Source of the DNA: a virus
Virus record (IMG/VR): IMGVR_UViG_3300046517_002304
Span: 124,001 to 188,000 of that record
DNA length: 64,000 nucleotides
Reading direction: 5' to 3' (one strand)
The translations under genes and the position numbers were made by a program. The notes beneath the pieces are model-generated. The model made no database searches. It was not told where the DNA came from and saw only the letters and a program-made list of their open reading frames with translations. Below, piece by piece: positions 48,039 through 54,720 of this stretch. Each line of letters opens with the position of its first letter. Positions within the stretch are counted from its first letter, which is position 1.

Positions 48039-48299
48039 ATGAATTACGAAAAAACTATCGATGTTATTAACCAAGCGGCCCGCATGCTATCTGGAGATAT
48101 TGCCTCAATAGAAGCTAAGTCATATCTTGCAATGGCCGCCGGTTCATTACTTAAACTAATTAAGAAAAACAACAATATTACTGCTGCACATCAAAAAATG
48201 CAAGAAGCTGGTAAAAAGAAGAATGAAGAATGGCAGGCGCAGTTAAAGGCCATCACAGAATTACATAAAATTCCCGGAGTTCCGCCTGATAGCGTTTAG
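48039..48299 (+). CDS. Small helical protein
   Basis: 86 residues, alpha-helical, Ala/Lys-rich (QAARMLSGDIASIEAKSYLA, KMQEAGKKKNEEWQAQLKAI). It lies between terminase and portal, 11 bases after terminase, and may be a head-assembly accessory. Its 3' end overlaps the convergent sulfotransferase-like gene by 39 bases. Confidence 0.5.
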   Translation: MNYEKTIDVINQAARMLSGDIASIEAKSYLAMAAGSLLKLIKKNNNITAAHQKMQEAGKKKNEEWQAQLKAITELHKIPGVPPDSV

Positions 48300-48878
48300 G
48301 TATCTTTCATATTTGTTAGATTGAATTACTGGCACATAAACATTTGGCTGTTTTATATTTCTTAATATCTTGCCTTCTGATAACTCACCGCCATCTGTTG
48401 GCCAAGCTTCATAATAATCACTAATTGGGTCTTTTATATTAAGGAATGACTCTATTAATGGAAAACATTGTCTGTTGACAATTTCATCATAAGTAATGCA
48501 TATTGAGTTTTTTGCTTTTTTAGAATACTCATATAATCTTCGTAAACGAAACCTGTAATAATTATATGCATTCTTAGTTGCGATTGCTTTTAAAGTTGGT
48601 TCTGGTTGTCGTGTGAGAAATATAATTTTACAAAAATCAAATAAATTGTTGTAGTATAAATCAGTATTGTGATTAAGTGTATCGCAATAAATCGGGAGAT
48701 CATCATTGATACAGGGATGATTTTTTATTACATAATTTAACGTTTCTAGGGATTCAGGCCCAGCATAGGCTATGTGGCTATCAGTCAAACAAGCAACTTT
48801 TTTAGTTGAGTTTAATATACGAGCGAGCAAATGAGATCCAGCTCCTTCATGAGATAAGATAAAACAGTAGGTTTTCAA
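48261..48878 (-). CDS. Sulfotransferase-like P-loop protein
   Basis: 205 residues. CFILSHEGAGSHLLARIL has the position and pattern of the 5'-phosphosulfate loop of PAPS sulfotransferases (S/T-x2-GT/S), and KIIFLTRQPEPTLKAIATKN that of the 3'-phosphate site (RDPxxxxxS region). A YDEIV segment follows. The Lys of the usual P-loop is replaced, so activity is uncertain. It would sulfate a sugar or protein; it lies alone on the minus strand between terminase and portal. Confidence 0.5.
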   Translation of the reverse strand: MKTYCFILSHEGAGSHLLARILNSTKKVACLTDSHIAYAGPESLETLNYVIKNHPCINDDLPIYCDTLNHNTDLYYNNLFDFCKIIFLTRQPEPTLKAIATKNAYNYYRFRLRRLYEYSKKAKNSICITYDEIVNRQCFPLIESFLNIKDPISDYYEAWPTDGGELSEGKILRNIKQPNVYVPVIQSNKYERYLNAIRRNSGNFM

Positions 48879-48934
48879 GGATATTTTTCAACAAATATAT
48901 AACTTATAACTAAGTTAGTTCGGAGAATAATTTT

Positions 48935-51430
48935 ATGGCAGATTGGCTACAACCATTTAAAGCATTCAGCGGTTCTTTTACAGAACCACCTGTTGCGCAG
49001 ATCACAAGTTTAGACAGAATACAACCCGCTGGTATTACTCAGCCCGATGCATTGTCTTTAAAAGATAATTCTGCCCTACAGGGCAATCGCTTTATTGCCC
49101 TTAGAGACACAACCGACCTAGTGGATCTATCTGTAAGTAATCAGGCACGCAACGGCAGGTATATGGAACTTGAGCGTCTTAGAAATATGGTAGAAATTGA
49201 AACTGCCTTAGCCATATATGCTGATGAATGTTGTGTATCTGGGGACACAAAGGTTTATACTCCATTTGGAAAGATTAAAATTAAACAACTGGCACAGGAA
49301 AAACAGCCAGATGAACTGTTCCTTGTATATTGCTATGATTTTAAGAAGAAGGATTATACTCTTGGATGGGCATTTCATCCAAGACTTGTTAAGAGAGCCG
49401 AAACAGTCCAAGTAATTTTTAGTAATGGCAGAAAAGTCGTTCTAACACCAGATCATCGTATATTAAAAACAGATGGAACGTGGTGCATGGCAGGAGATTT
49501 GCAGTTCGGCGATGAGACGATGCAATTCAACAGAGTCCAACCATTTGTTAGTATGAAGAAGTTGACTCAAAATAGATTTCCAAGAATTAAGAGCGCTAGA
49601 TTTGGATGGCAGACAGAAAAATTACTAGTGGCAGAGTGGGAAGCAGGAGGTGTGCCTCAGGAATTTATCAGAGAGCATCAGATTACGCAAGGGCTTACTA
49701 AAGGAATGTCGTTGCAGGAAGTTGCAGATTCTATAGGAATTCATGTAAGAGGACTTAGAGAACAAGTTCGCAATAAGAATATTTCGCTACAAGAAATTCG
49801 TAGACTTAACGATACTTATCCAGACAAACTAAGGGTAGCTAAAGTTATACCACATGATGTGATGGATGTATATGATCTATCTGTGCAAGAGCATGAAAAT
49901 TTTTGCACCAATGGTGGTATTATGCATAACTGTCAGTTAGGCGAGAACGGTCGCTGCTTAGAAATACACACGGCGAATAAGGATGTTAAAAGACTTTGCG
50001 AAAGATTATGTCATGAAGATTTAGAAATGGACGATGCTTTGTGGGGATCGCATCGCAATCTATGCTTATATGGCGATGAATTCTGGGAACTAGTTATTGA
50101 CCCAACATCACCAAAAGACGGTATTCTCAAAGTACAGTCCTTACCAGCAGCAACAATGTATAGAATTGAAACCATTAGAGGAAAGCTTCTAGAGTTTCAG
50201 CAGAGTGGAACTGGCGCAGATATTCAGGCATTAGCCAATCCAGACTTGGCACAAAGCACAAGCGGAGCGATTAGATTCACTCCGCAACAGATTGTACATT
50301 TTCGTTTAGGCGGCGATAGAAGAATGTTTTATCCATATGGAGAATCTATTCTAGAATCAGCTAAATCAGCAGCGCACCAACTGCGATTAATGGAAGATGC
50401 AATGACCGTTTATAGGCTTACCCGCAGCCCATCCAGACGTATTTTCTATATTGATGTTGGTCAAATGCCACCGGCAAAACAAGAATCTGCCATTGAAAGA
50501 GTCATGGCGCAATTTCGTAAAAAGAAAGTATTTAATAATAGAACAGCATCTGGTCTTAATTCATCTGGCGTAGAAGAACGCTGGAATCCGGTTTCATTTG
50601 ATGAAGATTTTTGGATTCCACTAAAGACCGGAGACAATACCAGAATTGATACATTAAACGAAGGCGTTTCCTGGAATCAGATTGATGATATTCTATATTT
50701 TAGAAATAAACTTTTGATTGCGCTAGGATTGCCCAAGAGTTATTTGGCACAAGAAGATCCTGCGTTAACACGATTAAATTTATCATCACAGGACATTAGA
50801 TTTGCTAAGCGAATTGAGCGACATCAAATGGTCGTCGCGCAGGGTATCCGACAGTTATGCAAGAGACACTTGGAGTTACTAGGTTTTCCTGCTCATGAAT
50901 TTTCTGACTTAAGAATTAAGATTACCCCATCTTCTGACTGGCGCGAAATTAGCAGAAATGAAGTTACTGAAGCAAGATTCAATAGAGCGTCTGCCATAAA
51001 AGGCGCAGGATTAATGAGCGACTACGATATTTTGGTTGAAGTTCTAAAAATAGAACCAGAAAAATCAAAAGAACTAGTGTCCAGACTCAAGATGCAAAAA
51101 CTGGATGAAATGAAGCTTGCTGCAATGGCTGCTAATCCTAGATTTTTGGGACTTGCGGAAGAATCTCCGACTAATGAAATCGGCACAGAAGCAGGAGGTC
51201 CGATGACAGACTTATCTCCAGAGAGCGGTGCCGAAGCACAGGGACAGGGGCAAGAAATGGGACAAGAATCCCAAGGCGAACAAAATCCACAACAAGGCCA
51301 AATGTCACTATTGCCCGAGCCTTCAGATGACGATATAGTTAAGTATAACATGCATATATCGAATTATGCTCGTGAAATGGACTCTGAGGATATTGACGCC
51401 GGGGAATTAAATGAAGATAATCAATCTTGA
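48935..51430 (+). CDS. Portal protein, T4 gp20-like, interrupted by an intein
   Basis: 831 residues before splicing, 598 after (T4 gp20 has 524). Extein joins ALAIYADEC (to residue 99) with CQLGENGRCLEI (from 333). Later portal features: HRNLCLYGDEFWELVID, IVHFRLGGDRRMFYPYGES, DAMTVYRLTRSPSRRIFYID, RFAKRIERHQMVVAQGI. The C-terminal 100 residues are Glu/Gln/Gly-rich, probably disordered. The portal forms the dodecameric DNA entry channel. GGAG ribosome site. The last 20 bases overlap the next gene. Confidence 0.95.
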   Translation: MADWLQPFKAFSGSFTEPPVAQITSLDRIQPAGITQPDALSLKDNSALQGNRFIALRDTTDLVDLSVSNQARNGRYMELERLRNMVEIETALAIYADECCVSGDTKVYTPFGKIKIKQLAQEKQPDELFLVYCYDFKKKDYTLGWAFHPRLVKRAETVQVIFSNGRKVVLTPDHRILKTDGTWCMAGDLQFGDETMQFNRVQPFVSMKKLTQNRFPRIKSARFGWQTEKLLVAEWEAGGVPQEFIREHQITQGLTKGMSLQEVADSIGIHVRGLREQVRNKNISLQEIRRLNDTYPDKLRVAKVIPHDVMDVYDLSVQEHENFCTNGGIMHNCQLGENGRCLEIHTANKDVKRLCERLCHEDLEMDDALWGSHRNLCLYGDEFWELVIDPTSPKDGILKVQSLPAATMYRIETIRGKLLEFQQSGTGADIQALANPDLAQSTSGAIRFTPQQIVHFRLGGDRRMFYPYGESILESAKSAAHQLRLMEDAMTVYRLTRSPSRRIFYIDVGQMPPAKQESAIERVMAQFRKKKVFNNRTASGLNSSGVEERWNPVSFDEDFWIPLKTGDNTRIDTLNEGVSWNQIDDILYFRNKLLIALGLPKSYLAQEDPALTRLNLSSQDIRFAKRIERHQMVVAQGIRQLCKRHLELLGFPAHEFSDLRIKITPSSDWREISRNEVTEARFNRASAIKGAGLMSDYDILVEVLKIEPEKSKELVSRLKMQKLDEMKLAAMAANPRFLGLAEESPTNEIGTEAGGPMTDLSPESGAEAQGQGQEMGQESQGEQNPQQGQMSLLPEPSDDDIVKYNMHISNYAREMDSEDIDAGELNEDNQS
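49232..49930 (+). mobile_element. Mini-intein in the portal gene
   Basis: 233 residues (100-332). Cys100 starts block A (CVSGDTKVYTPFGKIKIKQL), block B is GRKVVLTPDHRILK with the TxxH pattern, block F is VYDLSVQEHENFCTNGG and the end is IMHN followed by Cys333, the usual HN-C junction. There is no LAGLIDADG or HNH nuclease; instead residues 256-292 contain a helix-turn-helix-like segment (MSLQEVADSIGIHVRGL). Splicing should be competent because all key residues are present. Confidence 0.9.
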
Positions 51431-51809
51431 CTTAATAAAATCACTAGCGAATAGCGGTACGTCGTGGATTAGGAGCCGAACAAAGATAGATGTCAAGGTG
51501 CCTAGGCGAAATGCCATAGGTGGATATGCGTCAGATATATTGTATGATTATTTAGATATACCGACTATATCAACGCCATATCCATATCCAGTTGGCTATA
51601 CAAGCAATAAGCCTGTCAAAAAAGTAAATTCAAATGCGAATATTTATACGGTTAATGTAAACTCTTACACAATCGGCACGGGATGGGGATCCACTTCATC
51701 TACTTCGGCTACCCTAACGCCAACTTGTACGACAAACGCATATTATGCGCCAGTATCAATTACGGGTTATTGCCAGCATGCCGGTTATACTTCTACTTTA
51801 GGAAATTAA
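51411..51809 (+). CDS. Small protein with the LI-S module
   Basis: 132 residues. MKIINLDLIKSLANSGTSWI is the shared module; after it follow a basic region and a Tyr/Pro/Ser/Thr-rich, low-complexity C-terminal half (IPTISTPYPYPVGYTS, NVNSYTIGTGWGSTSS). It starts within the last 20 bases of the portal gene, so it is coupled to portal translation, which suggests a head or virion role. Confidence 0.55.
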   Translation: MKIINLDLIKSLANSGTSWIRSRTKIDVKVPRRNAIGGYASDILYDYLDIPTISTPYPYPVGYTSNKPVKKVNSNANIYTVNVNSYTIGTGWGSTSSTSATLTPTCTTNAYYAPVSITGYCQHAGYTSTLGN

Positions 51810-51810
51810 A

Positions 51811-52251
51811 ATGAATCAATCTCAAATGATAAATTTACTAATCGGTGATTTAAAAAACGAATACCATCACATGAATTTTTACTTGTGGGCGTCGGTCGCG
51901 GTTTCTGGACTACATAGGGAAGAATTTTCTGAATTTTTCTCCGAAGCGGCTAAAAGCGAAATGAGTCATGTTAGGGAATTTTATAATGCATTGCTTACAT
52001 TAGGGTATATGGCCGTTCCGCCAGATCAACAGGCGGCAGATTATATAGAAGCCACTACATTAACTGATGTTACGTCATTATTAAAATATGCCATAGGCAT
52101 GGAAGAACAGGTTGTGGCAAATTATACCCAGAGAATAAAGGATGCCGAACAACTAGGCGGATCGGACGGGAAATATCTGGAAATATTCTTAGAGAATCAA
52201 CTTTTAGATTCTAAGAATGATTCTACTCATATGCAGCAGATGATGAAGTAA
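51811..52251 (+). CDS. Ferritin-like diiron protein
   Basis: 146 residues in four helices. Ligand candidates are Glu17 (LKNEYHH), Glu50-x2-His53 (SEMSHV), Glu98 (GMEEQVVANY) and Asp137-x2-His140 (DSTH), where bacterioferritins normally have ExxH. A Dps/bacterioferritin-like iron store or oxidase is likely, with a weakened second site. It follows the module protein by 1 base in the portal operon. Purpose in a phage head operon is unknown. Confidence 0.7.
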   Translation: MNQSQMINLLIGDLKNEYHHMNFYLWASVAVSGLHREEFSEFFSEAAKSEMSHVREFYNALLTLGYMAVPPDQQAADYIEATTLTDVTSLLKYAIGMEEQVVANYTQRIKDAEQLGGSDGKYLEIFLENQLLDSKNDSTHMQQMMK

Positions 52252-52275
52252 TTTGTATGAAATCCTTACTATAGT

Positions 52276-52283
52276 AATAAATA
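52276..52283 (+). promoter_or_regulatory. Late-promoter-like box AATAAATA
   Basis: Lies 28 bases before the ATG at 52312, which has a TAAGGA ribosome site. TATAGT and ACTATA flank the box as a 6-bp inverted repeat. Confidence 0.45.
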
Positions 52284-52311
52284 AACTATACCGCTTAAGG
52301 AATCTATAGAA

Positions 52312-53136
52312 ATGCCGTTTTTTCAAAATGTGTTTAATGCTGATTATACCGGAGTCATGGTACTCGGGGATAGGAACTTACTTTTAAATTTTAATGTTCC
52401 TGGTAATAGAAATAATCGTCACGATTTCGTAAGCTGGAACACCCAGACATACAATGTATCGTCTAACAAGACTCTTACCATCAATTATTCATTTGACACC
52501 AAAAACTATGTAACCTTGGCCATAGATGTGTCTACAACTGCGGCAAGCGCAGCGGCAGCACAGGCCAAAGAAATTGTTAGCGCCCTAACAGCCAATGCCA
52601 CTTTTGCGACATATTTTACTGCGGCAGTAACAAATGCTAACGCCGTTCGAATTCAAGTTGCAAATCAGCATATGGAAACCATAATAAGAACTTATATTTC
52701 CAATACTGGGGCCGAAATTGCGCTTAAGTTCAACACCTACGCTGGCGTAGCCGAAATTCCTACTTATTTTGCCAGACATACGGTAGCCAACGCTAATGCT
52801 TACCCCGATTCTGCCGCAACACTAATACAGTTGGACGGTAGCGTTCCTGCTGACCTTGCTATCATAAGAAATGCGATTAATAACCAAAGTTGGACGACCG
52901 CCAACTTACTAAGCGATTATCAGATGTTTAAGGGTCGTTCTGGAATATTTAATTTCCAGAAAATTACTATTGATGGATCTAATAGAATTACTCAGATCAT
53001 TGAATATCCTGCTGGCGCAGTTGCCGGGGATTTTGCTAAACGAACCACATATATATATTCAGGCAGCAACACTAATCCGAGTCAGATTACTGAAGAGCCT
53101 TATACGTTAATAACAAGCGATTTAATTATTCCTTAA
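52312..53136 (+). CDS. Probable virion structural protein
   Basis: 274 residues, Asn/Thr/Ala-rich and beta-rich with a helical Ala stretch (TTAASAAAAQAKEIVSALTA). A late-type box, good ribosome site and regular codon use suggest an abundant virion protein, possibly a tail-tube or decoration protein. No family recognised. Confidence 0.55.
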   Translation: MPFFQNVFNADYTGVMVLGDRNLLLNFNVPGNRNNRHDFVSWNTQTYNVSSNKTLTINYSFDTKNYVTLAIDVSTTAASAAAAQAKEIVSALTANATFATYFTAAVTNANAVRIQVANQHMETIIRTYISNTGAEIALKFNTYAGVAEIPTYFARHTVANANAYPDSAATLIQLDGSVPADLAIIRNAINNQSWTTANLLSDYQMFKGRSGIFNFQKITIDGSNRITQIIEYPAGAVAGDFAKRTTYIYSGSNTNPSQITEEPYTLITSDLIIP

Positions 53137-53147
53137 GGAACAATACA

Positions 53148-53525
53148 ATGACAGACAAAGAAGTAGAAACAAGAGTTAGAGAAGTTAAAGACGAACAAGG
53201 AAATGTCATTGAACGGATTACTGAAACTTGGGTAGAAAAAGTTCCAATGGAACTTAAGAACCGAGTTGTGGAGAAAATCTCTGCTGTTCCAGTTGTTCTA
53301 GAAACCAAACTTGAAGTCTATGAAGACGGCAAGATGGTTGACTCTAAGCAAGAGTCACTTACTGGCATGGTCAAGGTATGCGAAGGCAAGAAAGAAAAAT
53401 TTAAGGGACTTGCAGATATGCAGGATCGTGTATCCGATTCTATGTCAAAAAAAGGAATGAATATCGGATTGATTGCCATTATACTTGGACTAGTGGGCTA
53501 CATTGTATACACAGTAGTTGTCTAA
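53148..53525 (+). CDS. Tail-anchored membrane protein
   Basis: 125 residues: a charged N-terminal beta/coil part (RVREVKDEQGNVIERITETW) and a single C-terminal transmembrane helix (IGLIAIILGLVGYIVYTVVV), a tail-anchor topology. AAGGAA ribosome site, 11 bases after the structural gene. Function unknown. Confidence 0.6.
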   Translation: MTDKEVETRVREVKDEQGNVIERITETWVEKVPMELKNRVVEKISAVPVVLETKLEVYEDGKMVDSKQESLTGMVKVCEGKKEKFKGLADMQDRVSDSMSKKGMNIGLIAIILGLVGYIVYTVVV

Positions 53526-53553
53526 CTAGCGAATGGCATGAGCTGCATAATTT

Positions 53554-54720
53554 TTAAAGATTGAGTAATTGTCTCAATTCTTTATTTGCAGCTCTCATTT
53601 TTCCTTTTAGGTATTCTACAGATCCCAATACTTCATCGCCGTATTTTTTACTAATGTCTTTCATTATTACGGTATGGCCGGTGACTTTTTTAACGTAGAA
53701 CTTAGTGCCTTTATGAGCGACAACTCCATATCCCCCATTGGTGCACATAAGGTTGAGCTTAGTCATAGAAACATATATTGTTCCCGCTTGTATGGCATTA
53801 CTATGCCTTTCGTCAAAATTGCTGCCAACGAACGCATCTTTTAATTCATCTAATTTAGCGTACCACTCTGCTCCTGTTGGTTGAGTTTTAACAAGAACGC
53901 ATAGAACATTTGATACTTTAACCGCTTTAATATTGGGTATTGCTATTTCCGCTCCCTTTAACATGGTGATGTAATCACCGTTAAAATGGATTTGCGCTTT
54001 TTCGCGCTTATCGTGATGAGTAATAACAAAATCATATGCCTTTATATCTTTGGCAAGCATAAAGACATATTGGTCTACCTTAGTAGTAGCATTTTCTGGA
54101 TAAGACTCACTGCTTGATCGATTAATCTTTTTGACCTGGCATCCATCAGATATATTTGGTAAAGTGATTTTTTCTATAGATACAGAAACAGTTTTTTCTT
54201 CTTCGCATTCTTCTGGTTTTTCATCGTCGCTGGCAACGACTTTGAGAGGAACAAATTCCTGAAATACTGCATTGGAGTGAAAATAACATTCCCATAAGAG
54301 GAACCTTCTTATGACAAATGCATTTTTATAATCTTCAATAATAATCTTATCTTTAAATTTCCCTATTCCTTTACAAATAACACGATATAAACCAGGCTCA
54401 GCAATGGACTTTACTACTCCTGCTCCAGCCCACACAACATCTAATGGTTTTTTAACTTTATACACTTTGCCTGTATTAACGCATTCGCTGTGTTCATTTG
54501 TTTTTTTTGTAAAACTGAAAAAATTATCTACGGGCATAGGGGGGAGAATTTCAGTATCGTAGTTAAGAGAGCAAACAACCTTAATGCCAGACTGCTCGTT
54601 TCTTATTTTTCTAACATATAGAACATCATTGCGCTCAACAGTATGTCCCATACAATGGGATTTGAGCGTGGCTATGTAGTAAGCGCCAACCTTCGGAAGT
54701 TTAGTCTCGTGTCTTGACAT
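53554..54720 (-). CDS. SH3-like repeat protein (4 repeats)
   Basis: 388 residues from the ATG at 54720, which overlaps the end of the longer repeat gene by 20 bases; an upstream non-ATG extension is rejected. About four units of 70-90 residues follow the pattern VGxxYxxxK, GxxLxVxxI, then two strands and a short helix with F (for example PKVGAYYIATLK and NTGKVYKVKKPL). They look like small SH3/KOW-type barrels. Same repeat as the upstream 938-aa protein, so the two may be a split of one gene. Confidence 0.55.
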   Translation of the reverse strand: MSRHETKLPKVGAYYIATLKSHCMGHTVERNDVLYVRKIRNEQSGIKVVCSLNYDTEILPPMPVDNFFSFTKKTNEHSECVNTGKVYKVKKPLDVVWAGAGVVKSIAEPGLYRVICKGIGKFKDKIIIEDYKNAFVIRRFLLWECYFHSNAVFQEFVPLKVVASDDEKPEECEEEKTVSVSIEKITLPNISDGCQVKKINRSSSESYPENATTKVDQYVFMLAKDIKAYDFVITHHDKREKAQIHFNGDYITMLKGAEIAIPNIKAVKVSNVLCVLVKTQPTGAEWYAKLDELKDAFVGSNFDERHSNAIQAGTIYVSMTKLNLMCTNGGYGVVAHKGTKFYVKKVTGHTVIMKDISKKYGDEVLGSVEYLKGKMRAANKELRQLLNL

